Below are positions 1-11,972 of a stretch of DNA of 64,000 nt, one piece after another. Position 1 is the stretch's first letter. Each line of letters opens with the position of its first letter. Both the position numbers and the translations under genes were made by a program. The notes below the pieces were generated by a model. That model did no database searches and had not been told where the DNA came from. It worked only from the letters and a program-made list of their open reading frames with translations. Origin of the DNA: Inonotus obliquus (lineage: Eukaryota > Basidiomycota > Agaricomycetes > Hymenochaetales > Hymenochaetaceae); the NCBI GenBank assembly GCA_032164295.1, contig JAJHTX010000004.1:372001-436000 (forward strand), read 5' to 3'.

Positions 1-366
1 TGTGTCGTTATCTGACTGCTGTACCTTTACTGTAATATTGAACTGCATTTTTAGCCAAGTTTGGAAGGTTTTGTACTTAGCTAATGCTTTAGATTTCTCA
101 CACATTATGAACATCTGGTACCACCTTATTACATTATCTACAAACATGAGAGCATATCATCTATGACTAATCATCTGTACCGAAACAGAGTTGTGCTTGA
201 TCTTAGTCAGAGCACATGCAACATAGTTCTTTTCTTCTATATATTCTAGATTCAGCCTAACTCTAACTAACTTGCTATTTTGAGTGAGGTGCTTGATGTA
301 CTGATAGTTGACGTGACCTAATTGCTAATATAAATCATATCACAATACCTTTGGCCAGCCGTTTTA
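1..366. other. No recognisable feature
   Basis: AT-rich sequence left of the mariner-like element that starts at 367. I see no reading frame of protein-like composition and no repeat shared with the rest of the window. Confidence 0.5.
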
Positions 367-508
367 CAGCTGTTTGCAAAAATATTGGCAGTCGGACCTT
401 TATGTACTTTCTTTTGATGTGTGTCATGCCCTCAGCACTCAAAAATGCACTAATGCATCAATTTCTTGATCAATACTGCACATATGGACATGATACTAGC
501 ACTAAAAA

Positions 509-815
509 AATCTCCTCGAAAATGTGCTTCTGGTAATAGCAATATGTTGTGAATCGAATGCACACACACCCCGGTGGACAAGACAACATTCTTACTTGTG
601 CTAATCATCACATTGTCCCTTGTATACAGCATCCCTACAACAATAAATACAGCATGCAAATTCTTCATTCAAAAACCAAAAAAAAAAATCTTCTCAAAAA
701 GGTGCTTTTAGTGATATCAATATGTTGTAGAATGAATACACACATGCCCTGGTGGAAAAGAGAACATTCTCACTTGTTCTGATTATCACTTCACCTTGAC
801 TGTCCTGTATTCTAA
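509..815 (+). repeat. Tandem direct repeat, two units of about 180 bp
   Basis: Two diverged units, about 509-640 and 689-815. Each runs from a CTC(G/A)AAAA(A/T)GTGCTT motif through AATATGTTGT to a CACA..CCC(C/T)GGTGGA motif. The same doubled structure occurs in mariner copy 2 (about 29840-30150, reverse strand), so the duplication predates the split of the two copies. Confidence 0.65.
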
Positions 816-1297
816 GATAACCCTACAACATCTGCTTTCTTGGCCTATCTGTTACATCAACAGCTCTGTCCTAGCCTAAGATAGAAAGCTGGACCAAGCA
901 GGGTGTGCACGGTTAGCAAAATTAGGTGTGATATCCTAGGACAGTAACAACAATGAGCATTGTCTAATGTGATAATGTGAGGTTGTTAGTCAGCTTACAC
1001 ATTCTCTTTGCAGCCAGCTGTCCTGTTGCTTGCTGCTGCACAACAAAAGAGGAGCAATGGCAGGATCACATGAAAAACAACACTTGGTGGGGATTGTAGA
1101 ATAAGCAAGGGTGTTGCGCAAGTAATAGATGGGTGTGATAATCAAATGTATGCTATATAGATAGTAAAACACATTAATAGCATATCTTGCTCTTACTCCT
1201 ATCTTCCAACAACTTGTATGGTCCAACGTTGCAGCAGAATTTCTGATGACTTGAGAGAATGCATCATAAGGATCTATTAAAGTGGGACTTGTGTCGC

Positions 1298-2617
1298 TAA
1301 ATGTGCGAGATCACGTCTAGTACCGAAATACCGAGATAAGGGGTGTATGGTTTTAAGTGAGGGAGAGCTAATACATACTAGTACTTTACCAGTATGGTCA
1401 CAGTACTTGTTGTTTATAAAAAGGGGGAGTGAATGGACTGGCCAGAAGTGAAGGGTATGAGACTCTGGTATGAAAAGAGTAGGTTAGAGCATGGAAAAAA
1501 CTTTAGTACAGGTTGGTACAAGAGAGAACGTAGCAAAACAAAAGTCTAATACCATAGAAAAAACCTCGGTACAGGTCAGTATAAAAACAAAGGGGTCGAA
1601 ACGTGGAGAAATGTTGTCAAGTAAGAAGGTCAGTACAGAAACAAAAGGGTGATATGCAGAATACAAAGGATAATTAAAGGTTGGTACCATGGGAAAAATG
1701 TTGGTACAGGTCAGTACTACAAGAAAACAACTAGCACAGAGTGGTATAGCAAGAAACAGAATGGGAGAGACTGGTGGATGAAGGTGTCGACTGGACTGGG
1801 AAGCAAACCTGAGCCCTTGCACGGGAGGCTAACTCCTGAGGTTCACTTGAGATAGAGCTGAGATGGGACCGGGATAGAACTTGAGATGAGACTGAGACAG
1901 AACTGAGAAGGGGGTGAGGAAACCTGAGCCCTCATGCTAGAGGCTAGCTTCTAAGATTACCTTGAGAGCTACTACATACAGGAGGAGATATTCATACTAC
2001 TATACCATAGTTAGCTCATAAGTCCAAAAGGAGAAAGTGAAAAGGAAGATCAAAACAAAGAAAAGTCTAAAGAAAATTGTTATAAGAAGAATGAATACTG
2101 CAGAGCCATCAGGGGGGACAACAAGAAAGGGTTAGGTAGGACAAGATACCAATAAAAATGTAGCATATAGTACCCCTGGATGAAAAGTCCTCAGAACAAG
2201 AGATTTGAGCTCCTACTGATCAATACTGACATATTTCCGGTACTACTGGACCCAAAAACCTTAACAGATACTGACCCTGAGCTTCTTCAAAGAACCGGCA
2301 TGCATAATTCAACCATCAGAAATGAATACCAGAGAGGGAGACATCTGATTCATGTTATGAGAGCATGTCGAATTGTCAAATTGTCTCTGTACCGAGTTTC
2401 TTGGCACTTGATACTCTCAGCACTCTCTGTACCAGGTTTCTTGGTGCTCAGTACCGGTACTCTTGGTGTTCAGTACTTCAAGAAATGGGACTGATGATTT
2501 CTCTGGGTGTGCTAATGGATACCGGAAGGTGTAGATGGGACTGTACTGTAGCATGGAGTAAGTGTAGAATGGGATACCGGGGTCAATATTAAGCTCAGCT
2601 ACATGTAGTTCTCTTTA
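1298..2617 (+). repeat. F1 repeat, copy 1
   Basis: This is a 1320-bp unit that begins TAAATGTGCGAGA and ends GTAGTTCTCTTTA. It is flanked by TCGC (1294-1297) and TCGT (2618-2621), a slightly decayed 4-bp target duplication. It interrupts mariner copy 1: the flanks join to the uninterrupted sequence near 29350-29400 on the other strand. The interior holds repeated GGTAC motifs and no protein-like frame. The class is unknown; it could be a solo LTR with unusual ends or a non-autonomous DNA element. Confidence 0.8.
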
Positions 2618-2637
2618 TCGTGCAGCTTTCACAGTAG

Positions 2638-5600
2638 ATGGGAGTTCTGAAACGTACAATATTCAGAATTATTCAGCAGTTCAATCATAATGGAACTACA
2701 TCAACAGAGGTTCTGGTGAACTGTGGAAGACCTAGGGCTCTGGATTATGTCAACACAGAGGCAAGTCGTCACTCTGAGCAGTCAATGTGTAGCCTCTCAT
2801 ACGTAGTGCATAGTTTCTAATTAGTTTATTGGTAAACCAAAATAACGAGTGAAAGACATTTTAGACTCAACTATTTTTAGGGCATTGAGGTGCATGGGCT
2901 TCAGGCTGAAGAAAGTAATCTCTCCGTTCATTTGTTTAGGTGGTGCAGGATATGCTAACACAATGCATCTCAGATCTCAAAGATTGCTCTGGAACAAAGT
3001 AAAACACAGTGCACACATTATCAGGTGTAAATTGGAACTTGTTACACATCTGAGCAGCTGGTATTTGTGGATGAAAGCACATGTGATCGCTGGACTTATA
3101 TTCAAAATCAAGCATGGGTGCTTGAAGGCAAACAAGCTTGTCGGAAGCACTTCTTCACAAGAGGAAAGCAGTGAGTTGATGCCTTGAATTCTTCACAGAC
3201 CACTCAGTCTATCAAATAAATACAGGTATTCCTTGCTACCCGCTATCACCCTTGATGGGGTGGTTGACTGTGTAGTCATTGAAAATGTGTTTAATGTAAA
3301 TCTCTTTGCAGAGTTCATTGCTGATCTTCTGGATAAAATGAATCTATTCCCCACACCAAGGTCTGTGGTCATTATAGACAACTGTTCAATACACAAGGCT
3401 CCTGCAATTTATCAACTCATAGAGTCCAGGTCGGCTTCCTCCTTGTTGTAAGGTATAAACCTAATATAGCCTTACGATCTTGGCACCAGGAGCCAAGCAG
3501 AGTCATGTGAGGAGGTAGGACGAGGTCATGAGAGAATAACCCATACAACCCCATCCTAAGAGGTAAGAGGATCTCTAGGACAATACAAGGAGTAGCGTCA
3601 AGGAGATCAAAAGAGAGGTAAGGGATTGGTACAGTCATCAAGGAAGACAAGAGGAGAAGGACAGCAGCAGTTAAACCACTACCACTAACCTAAAGGGCTT
3701 TGGAGTTGAGAAAGGGACAGTATCTACGTAACACATTAGAGAGATGATGTCAACGGCTCTGAGGTTCCCACACCTATAGCATGCTTATCCCAGAGTATGA
3801 GGCCTAAAGGTATAACCCCTAAACCAAGAAGGTATGCCGTTGAAGGAAGATAACATGCAAGGTAAGGCACACCCTTGCTAATCTCATTTAATATCCTTGT
3901 ACAACTCAGGTATGTCTACTATACAACTACCCACTAGTCTATTCTACTAAGAGGACATCAAGGAGACACGCTAACATCCATGCATCACAACATTGTTTAT
4001 TATGCAGTGCAACTTTGCAATCTCAGGTGAGGAACTACATCCCACCATCCACAACACACTATAACGTCCTATCTCAGGCACGTTCCTCAGCCATAGGATC
4101 AGATGGTTAAACTATCCAACCACGAGACTGGCACCAACGTCGTAGATGGAGGTGTATGTGCTTTAATAAACCAGAGCACTACTGATACGTCTACTACGCA
4201 ACACTCTCCAGCAGACTACATTAAGAGCTAGCGGTAATGCTCTCACACTGACATTTGTAATGCAGTACATCTCTGCTCTCCGCGCCTGTACACCTAGCAT
4301 GTTAACACACATACTAGAGTCTCACCAACAAGCACTCCTATGATGAGTATGGTACACCTTGTCGAACCCTGTTTGTGATACAGTAACAGCTCTGTATTGG
4401 AGAATGACATCCAGTGAGATGCCAGACATCAGTATAAGGGTGATCTCAACATCATATTACCAGAGTACTGTCCGCACCTGTGAAGGATTGGCATAGTACT
4501 CTAGATCCTCTACGATATCAAGACTGGGAATAGGAAGGCAGGGGTAAAAGGAGGGAGGACTTATCAGAATACATAGTCAACATTACATCACCGAGCAAGG
4601 TAATAATCCTAATGCTGAACTACAGCTTCAATGTGAGGAGAGGCCAACATGCTCAACCATAAGGTCAAGACATTCTTCGTTTGTCATATCGACGAGACAG
4701 CACACGGGGACTCTCCATAAAGAAGGTACGCACTGTAACACCTAAGCAACTTGTAAAAGGGATTATACTCACAGTTAGCACTTGAGTACTTCTCCTATGA
4801 GGTCAATAGGAGGGACATTGTCACACTAGAAGACTAGACCAGTAGACAATTAGAGAATAATACAAAAGAGACTTTGAGACAGATAGCAGGGAGCGAGGGT
4901 CTTGCCAACCATCTCTAGCATGTCGTGAGAGTGGACTAGACCATGAGAGGTACCTGGATCCTAGAGGAGTACGTCAAAGACATAGACCATGAATGCTAAC
5001 CCATAATAGCAAACTTATACTGACCATAAAGGCCAATGCCTGGAGACAGAGGTGTACCCAGGTACAATACTCAGACCAACATGTATCTCTGAGATTCACT
5101 ATCACAAGCCAGCTGCAGTCATGTCGACAACAGAGGGGCGAGCTTGACAATTAACCTGTCCCAGCCAGTTTACTATACTTATGAAGTGCAGCGTCGAGGT
5201 AAGCTTCGCTCTCTTAGAAGGACAGCACACCAAGTTTGACTTAACACCAGAAGATAGAGGAGATACCACAGCCGAGGTGACTATGGTGGACTCCCCACTC
5301 CTTTTATACTAGATTGGACCATGGGACTATCTACAACATTAAGTGTATATGGACCAACGTTAAAGACAGTGCACAGACCAACTAGTGTCAGTCGGCAGTT
5401 CAGTCATTATCTAATCAAAAAGAAGGAGTGAGAGGTTGTGGGTTTGAATTACGATGTTGGAATATTAAAGAATGAATAACGAAAAAGGAAAAAGAAGTGA
5501 TCAGATAGTGCTTATGAAAGTGTGTTGTAACACTTGTCATCTACCTATTGTTATGCTAATGTTTGCATAGGTATGTCAGACTGGAGTTTTTGCTACCATA

Positions 5601-5780
5601 TTCACCAGACTTTAACCTCATTGAACTTGCCTTCTTACTTATAAAGGCCCGACTTAGGAGGCATTGAATGCAAGGAGATCAATTGATTGTTGAGCAATTA
5701 TATATCCAGGCTTACTGTATTACTTCTAAAGAATGTAGATCTTTCTTTTGACACTCAGGATACAATGTATTGTAATAGAA
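2638..5780 (+). pseudogene. Tc1/mariner-like DDE transposase, decayed, with an intron
   Basis: A remnant of a cut-and-paste transposase. Visible pieces are an N-terminal DNA-binding part with GRPRALDY (about 2722-2750), a first catalytic-Asp region near 3055-3100 (VFVDES in frame), the second Asp in VVIIDNCSIH (about 3365-3395), and LPYSPDFNLIE (about 5590-5625), which carries the third acidic residue. Frames change and stops intervene. The last two blocks join cleanly if an intron is removed that starts at GTCGGC (3430) and ends at GCATAG (about 5571): the reading becomes IESRYVRLEFLLPYSPDFN. The solo LTR at 3447-5532 sits inside that intron. It is not functional. Confidence 0.72.
3447..5532. 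mobile_element. Solo LTR, 2086 bp, no ORF
   Basis: It starts TGTAAGGTATAAAC and ends GTGTTGTAACA, giving the TG...CA ends of an LTR, and is flanked by a perfect 5-bp duplication CTTGT (3442-3446 and 5533-5537). Removing it restores the sequence found in mariner copy 2 (CTCCTTGTCATCTACC). No inverted repeats longer than the TG/CA ends and no frame over about 77 codons are present. An ORF-less solo LTR is the best reading; no other copy of this family is seen here and its orientation is unresolved. Confidence 0.7.
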
Positions 5781-5914
5781 ATTTTCTCATAATTTTAGAC
5801 TAAGTAGAAAAGCTTCATCTATTTGTCAAAGAACAAAGGCATAGGTTAAATTCAAAAACGAAATACATAAATAAATAACGTATAATCTAGCAAAAATCAT
5901 GTCCATACATATAC

Positions 5915-8900
5915 TTACAAACCCTTCCTCTTCTTACCTATTTTTGTGAAGAGAAAATTCTTTTTCTGCTGCTGAGGCCGATCAACTTTGGGACTACCAT
6001 TAGACTCACTAAACCCCACTTCATTATTGAGAGTAAGTAAAGCAAACCTATTCATGGAGCTTGCCAGCATAAATGGCACGGATGGTGCAGATGGACCAAC
6101 TGTGGAGAGTACATATTCCCCTCTACCGAATGTTCTCATTTCGACTTTCGGAAGGTTCTTGAGCAATTGCAATAATTTATTTTGTTTCAGGGGCAATTTA
6201 GTTATTGGTAGGCCTTCCTGATCCCACAGCAAATTATACCAAGGATAGCCTTCAGTAGGGGAAAAGAGGTTCTCATACACGTTGTTGGTCAGGTTTCAGT
6301 GAATGCAACGTACAGTGTTTCTAGACTCTTCAGAGCTTCTTGGGTATTGAAAGTGTCAATTACTGGTAGCAGTATGAAGGCTGAGAATCTCTCGTTAAGC
6401 CTTAATATAGCACTCTGAACCCTCTCACAATAATATTATGGATGAGCGACAAGATTTTCCAGAGTTCTGAAGAGACCAGCATTCCTGGAGACGTCAGAGA
6501 GTCTCTTACTCCCCATTTCCAGGAAGTATTCCAAGACAGCAGTATTGTTCAAGATTGCCGCATCCCGTTCTGCGAAGTAAGAAAGGGTTTCCATGTTTTG
6601 CATAAGTTGCTCCTTTGGTGTCTTTAAATTGAGCAAGTTCTTCTCTTCCAACACATAAAAATTGTATCTGCAAACTGCATACCATGCCTGCTTCTTCCAT
6701 TCAGCATCCAATTTCCTTTTGGTCTGTTCTTTTGCTTGTGCAAAAAGTGACTTGAATGACTTATTATAGGATCTAGCATGTTCAAAGCCACCAGAAAGTG
6801 TCTGGATCATCAATGTTGTTGATTTCGTGACTTGCAAAGTGTTGAAAACACTTTTGCTGCTCGTCTATACACTCTTGAACCTGCACGATATCTTCCTCCA
6901 GCTTCTCTAGTTCAGAACCAAGTTCTTCTAGATGTGCTCTGTATGTCCTGGCAGCATCCTAACTCATGTATTTCAGGAATTCCAAAAGCTGACGATCGGT
7001 AAATGTGCGAGATCGCATCCGGTACCGAAATACCGAGACGAGAGGTGTATGGTTTTAAGTGGGGGAGGGCTAATACGTGCCGGTACTTAACCAGTACGGT
7101 CACGGTACTTGTTGTCTATGAAAGGGGGGAGTGAATGGATGGGCCAGAAGTGAAGGACATGTGATTCTGGTACGAAAAGGACAGGTTAGAATATGGGAAA
7201 AACTTCGGTACAGGTCAGTACAAGAGAGAACGTAGCAAAATAAAAGTCTAACACCATAGGAAAAACGTCGGTACAGGTCGGTACTAAAACAAAGGGGTCA
7301 GTACGTGGAGGTATATTGTCAAGCATAAAGGTCAGTACAGAAACAAAAGGGTGATGTGCAGAATACGAAGGATAACAAAAGGTTGGTACCATGGGAAAAA
7401 GGTTGGTACAGGTCGGTACTGCAAGAAAACAGCTAGTACTGAGTGGTATAGCAAGAGACTGAATGGGGGAGACTGGTAGATGAAGGTGTCAACTGGACTG
7501 GGAAGCAAACCTGAGCTCTCACATGGGAGGCTAACGCTAAAGGTTTACTTGAGATGGAACTGGGATAGGACTGGGACGAAACTCGAGACGAGACTGAGAT
7601 GGAACTGAGAAGAGGGTGAGAAAACCTGAGCCCTCACACTAAAGGCTAGCTTCTAAGATTACCTGGAGAGCTACTATGTACAGGAGGAGATATTTATACT
7701 ACTGTACCGTAATTAGCTTATAAGTCCAAAAGGGGAAAGTAAAAAGGAAGATCAAAACAAAGAAAAGTCTGAAGAAAAATGTCATAAGAAGAATGAATAT
7801 AGTAGAGCCATCAGGGGGACAACAAGAAAGGGTTAGGTAGGACAAGATACCAATGAAAATGTAGCATCTAGTACCCCTGGATGAAAAGTCCTCAGATACC
7901 GACCCTGAGCTTCCCCAAAGAACTGGCATGCATAGTCCAACCATCAGGAATGAATACTAGAGAGAGAGATGTCCGATCCATGTCATGAGAGTATGTCGAA
8001 TTGTCAATTTGTCTCGGTACCGGGTTTCTCGGCACTTGGTACTCTCGGTATTCTTGGTACCGGGTTTCTTGGCACTTGGTACCGGTACTCTCGGCATTTG
8101 GTATCTTGAGAAATAGGACCAACAGTTTCTCTAGGTGTGCTGGTGGATACTAGAAGGTGTAGATGGGACCGCACTGTAGCATGGGGTAAGTGTAGAATGG
8201 GATACCAGGCTCGATACCGAGCTCAACTGCACGTAGTTCTCTTCATCGGATGGATTGTCTCCAGCAATCCTCTGAGCAGGTAAATAGCTCCACAGAGACT
8301 CTGTTTTCTTCTACTTCTGCTTCAATACTAGTGTGAAGCCATCTCCTGCATTTAAGGGTGCCTTCAGTCTGAAGAAGCATTGATGCAATTTTAAAAGAAA
8401 CATAGATTGGTTGAGCCTTCCTTGAGAAATTGCCCCTTGTAGTAAATTGACAGCATCTTCTGCAGGCTGTATTAGGATGAAGGATGCATATGCCGCATCG
8501 TAAAGACAGTGCACTACATGGACAGCATAGTCCCAATACAATATGTAATCAATCTGGGCTGTATCTTGCTAAAAAGGAGCTATCAGCAGATTTATATTCT
8601 TCATATTATCACATATAACTTATGTTTTTAAATATGCTCGCTTTCAGATTATCTACACTGTTCTGCAAGTTCATGTGGCGTTCTTCCATCCTCAACTCTA
8701 ATTCGTCCAACTTTTTCTTGTTCTTCCTTTGCATCTTCTTATCTTTATCCATTTTTGTGATCAGCTTGCTTACTGAACTGAGAAATTTAAATGATGCTTC
8801 TTTATTATTTATGCCCTTCTTATGTAGCATTTCCAAAGAGTCACAAACCTCTCCTTTCGTTTCCTTTATATCATCAGTTGGGATACTGTCAGAAACTGGT

Positions 8901-8980
8901 ACTTGACTAGGAAGGTGGCTGAGATACCTACAGTCTAAACTGTTTGTCTTTATTAAGTCTCTGGACTTTGTTACAGCCAT
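5915..8980 (-). pseudogene. Broken coiled-coil protein gene, split by F1
   Basis: Protein-like frames run on the minus strand: 8980-8609 (starts MAVTKSRDL, then a Lys/Glu/Leu-rich coiled coil), 8536-8246, 6995-6436 (more coiled coil, LEKLEEDIVQVQECIDEQQK) and 6280-5915. Removing F1 copy 2 and one TCGG joins the second and third blocks in a single frame (GDNPSDRQLLEFLKYM). A TAG at about 6959-6961 and frame changes elsewhere show decay or introns. I do not recognise the family. It may be a former host gene or part of a larger transposon; no function is proposed. Confidence 0.5.
7000..8245 (+). repeat. F1 repeat, copy 2
   Basis: 1246 bp, TAAATGTGCGAGATCG ... GTAGTTCTCTTCA, flanked by a perfect 4-bp duplication TCGG (6996-6999 and 8246-8249). 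It interrupts the minus-strand coiled-coil frame. It is in the same orientation as the other three F1 copies in the window. Confidence 0.88.
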
Positions 8981-9302
8981 CTAAAGACTCTGATCACTCT
9001 CTGCTAGCTCTTCTCCAGATTGTATGCCTGTTGATTGAGCAACAGCTATGCCGCTACTGGAAAAGATAGCAGTGTTCATATCTGTAATGGCTCCTTTCTA
9101 CAAATGATACTGTTCCTGTAATGTACTCACTGCACTGGCAATTAGCATTACTACTACTGTCTAGAGAAAAGGCTTATGAACTTAAAGGTGATGAGAACCG
9201 ATGTACAGTCACATGACAGAAGTTTTGTCGCATCACATTTTTCACTTTGCATCGTAAACTTTTGAATAGCATTTCTCCACAACAAAATAATAATTCATCT
9301 AA

Positions 9303-10387
9303 TTAGTATTTAGTAGATGCACCCCTGACCTCCACCAACTGTTCAACATGTCTAGGCATACTACCTATGAGCTTATTAATTACTTTAATGTCAATCTTTT
9401 TCCACTTCTTCAAAAGTGCCCTCTTCAACTTCTTCTCATTCCTAGGCCTAACTGGCCTCTTATTAATTGCAATTTTTATCAGATACTGAACATGTTTAAT
9501 AGAGTTTATGTCTGGTGACTGAGCTGGGTAGAGAACCTCTCCATTGAGTTGATATCTCTAAACTCTTGTGCTACCTTGCATCTGTGAACTGGTGCCCCAT
9601 TTTCCATCACCTTTGCAACCCCCCTCTCCTCATACAGCTTTGCATAAAAGTCCTAGAGGGGTACTGCCATAACCAAATCAACATAATCCACACCCTTCCT
9701 CCTGTCCTTGGGGATGAATATGAGTGGATTCTTCTTATTATACACAATACACTTCCAAACCATGATACTTGTCCTTTCTGACTTGAAAGTAGCTGCCAGA
9801 CACTTCTCATCAAATGCCTCTTCAGTGTAGTGTCATACCAGAGGGGCCTTTGAGTGCTTTCCAAGCTCAACTGAGGATTCATCTGTCCAGATCACCTTAT
9901 GCCACTCCTCCTTTCTATGGTCAATTGCAGCCTCCTCCTACTCCAGCCTTCTCTCCTTATGTTCGTCAGTTTGAAATAGTTTCTTACGTGTATGGCATGA
10001 GAACATCCCCAAATCACGATGTAGAGACCTCTGGATAGTCCTAAGGGCAATGGGTTTGAGTACACCAGTGTTAAGATTTTGGGTGATGTCGACAAGTGTT
10101 TGACATCTGTTGCCATCAACAGAGCACTGCAGATAACATAACCCCCTGTCACCAATCTTGTGTGGACATCTGCTTCTAGGTAGATCATCGACGTAGCCTT
10201 ATTCAGTATAATTCTTGAAAATGCGCTGTATGGTACAAATGGTGCAATTGAAGGCTTTTGCAATTTTCTCACGAGGGAGTTGAGTTTGGCAAAGATTACA
10301 GAGAAATGCAGAATAATTTGGACATATGATTTTTTTCCATTTTCGGCCTCTCCAGTACCTTAGAACACAAAATAAATTGTATTTCAC
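9303..10387 (-). pseudogene. Tc1-like transposase, decayed
   Basis: The N-terminus shows a helix-turn-helix (REKIAKAFNCTICTIQRIF, about 10220-10280). Further on come an ESSVELGKHSK-like block with the first acidic region (about 9860-9890), a MVWKCIVYNKKNPL stretch (about 9720-9765), MENGAPVHRCK (about 9575-9610) carrying the second Asp position as Asn, and a C-terminal block ending VEVRGASTKY at the stop at 9303. The order and spacing fit Tc1 transposases. Several stops and frameshifts separate the blocks and the second catalytic Asp appears lost, so the protein is inactive. Confidence 0.7.
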
Positions 10388-11390
10388 TCAAGTCTTAGTC
10401 GTTTCACGTCATCTAAGTTGCTAAATTCATGCCTCAATTGTGCTGTCCAAACTGTGATAAACCCGAGCAAAATTGATCAAGAATTGACCCTGAAATGGTG
10501 CAAAATGTTATTTTTTCATGTATTCCTCATGTACATTTTTCCCTACACTCAATTCTGGGTCTGCAGCACCCACAAGTGTCTCAGAATGCTCAGATAGAAT
10601 AACTGTGAATTTAGGAACTGTATTTGAGATGTATATTGAGCTATAAGTGCCAGTCTGAGACATGCCTGAAAAGCAGAAATGCTCCCTCATCCCTCAAGCT
10701 CCCCATGCCCCAAGAAGAAATATCTAAGGCCAATTTCATACATGTAAATTTATTCCAGGCCTATTAAAAGTGATTTGAGCACTTCTCATGTCTTCTATAA
10801 GGATTGGTGCATTGTTTGAGGTGGAGGAGTCAGGCCATATGCACCATGCTTCTCTGCTTTTCTCTAGCTTCTCAACATATCCATTTGCTCTGAGAAAGGC
10901 TTAGATACATTTGAATATACTCTAAACAAGTTTCCATGCATGAATTTGGCTTCAGATACTTTTTTCAGGACATAGGGAGCTTGGAGGATGAGAGGGCATT
11001 TCTGCTTTTCAGGCATGTCTCAGACTGGCACTTATAGCTCAATAAACATCTCAAATACAGTCCCTAAATTCACAGTTATTCCATCTGAGCATTCTGAGAC
11101 ACTTGTGGGTGCTGCAGACTTAGAATTGAGTGTAGGGAAAAATGTACATGAGAAATATATGAAAAAACAACATTTTGCACCATTTCAGGGTCAATTCTTG
11201 AGAAGATTTGCTCGGGTTTGTTACAGTTTGGACAGTACGATTGAGGCATAAATTTAGCAATTTAGATAACATAAAACGGTCAAGATGTGGTGGAGATATA
11301 GGGTGGTTTGTCTTGGAAGTTGCTGAAAATGCTGAAAATAGAAAAAATCACATGTCCGAATTATTCTGCATTTCTCTATAAGTATAGCAG
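10293..11390. repeat. Long inverted repeat inside the Tc1-like element
   Basis: The arms are about 10293-10730 and 10960-11390, separated by a spacer of about 230 bp. The arms include the 5' end and upstream region of the transposase, so two transposase 5' ends face each other. The translated arms (MRxHFCFSGMSQTGTYSS on opposite strands) show the similarity. It may record one Tc1 copy inserting next to another or an inverted duplication. Confidence 0.7.
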
Positions 11391-11522
11391 CACATTGAGC
11401 AGTAGTAGTATTAGAGGATTCAATTTGTTTAAGCATGATTGAGTCAGTGGTTGTTGTGGTATAAGGTAAAGAGTAGTTGTGTTGTGACGTGAACACGACA
11501 AAACTTTTGTCATATGACTGTA

Positions 11523-11972
11523 CTCTTGACTTGTAATGATGGATGAAGAATGGGTCAATACAGGGCGGCTTATCTCCTGTTTGTATTGTACTATTGTAGA
11601 AATATTTTTCCCATCTCGTGAGCCTCTTGTGCTTAGCACAGAGCACATCTTGGTTTTTACCAGAAAGTACTCTTAAATAGTGTATTACAGAAAGGTGGGT
11701 GCACACAAAAATCGAGTAATATATGAAGGGTACCTTATCAAAGAGGTGCACGCAGAAATTGAGAAATATGTAAGAGATGCCTTATTTATAAGTATGGAAC
11801 ATTTACTCATTTTGTCATTCAATTTTTAAGATGGAAGAAGAAAAAACCACCTTTGTTTTCAACCATTGTGATGCCCTATGGTAGGAAAAAATTGATGACA
11901 GAGGCCCCTGTGACCTGCTAGTGCAGGTAATAAGGACACCTCCAACCAAGTCTATGTCAGTGAAAGAAAAGG
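11523..11972. other. No recognisable feature
   Basis: AT-rich sequence between the Tc1-like element and the first block of the next broken gene. No repeat or convincing frame. Confidence 0.4.

Larger units (their letters stand above)
367..5780 (+). mobile_element. Tc1/mariner-like element, copy 1, decayed and twice interrupted
   Basis: The left end is CAGCTGTTTGCAAAAATATT preceded by TA (365-366), the target dinucleotide of Tc1/mariner elements. The inverse of this end closes the second copy at 30286. The first 930 bases and the transposase region match copy 2 (28500-30286) in inverse orientation. Two later insertions break it: repeat F1 at 1298-2617 and a solo LTR at 3447-5532. No matching right terminal repeat was found, so the right boundary is set at the end of recognisable transposase sequence. 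Confidence 0.72.
9206..11520 (-). mobile_element. Tc1-like DNA transposon with terminal inverted repeats
   Basis: The left end CAGTCACATGACAGAAG (from 9206) and the right end, its near-perfect inverse (to 11520), are each flanked by TA (9204-9205 and 11521-11522), as expected for Tc1/mariner. The inverted repeat extends over about 25 bases to TTTTGTCG. The 2315-bp body holds a decayed transposase on the minus strand and a large internal inverted repeat. Confidence 0.82.

Noticed and set aside
1484..1822. Frames in F1 copies (Ser/Thr/Phe-rich, for example 1484-1822 minus, 42502-42819 minus, 48309-48635 minus)
   Set aside because: They are translations of the GGTAC arrays, change frame between copies and have no conserved ends.
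1298..2617. F1 as an ordinary solo LTR starting at the internal TGTGCGAG
   Set aside because: TG...CA ends would leave TAAA outside the duplication on the left in every copy; the TAAA is conserved and belongs to the element.
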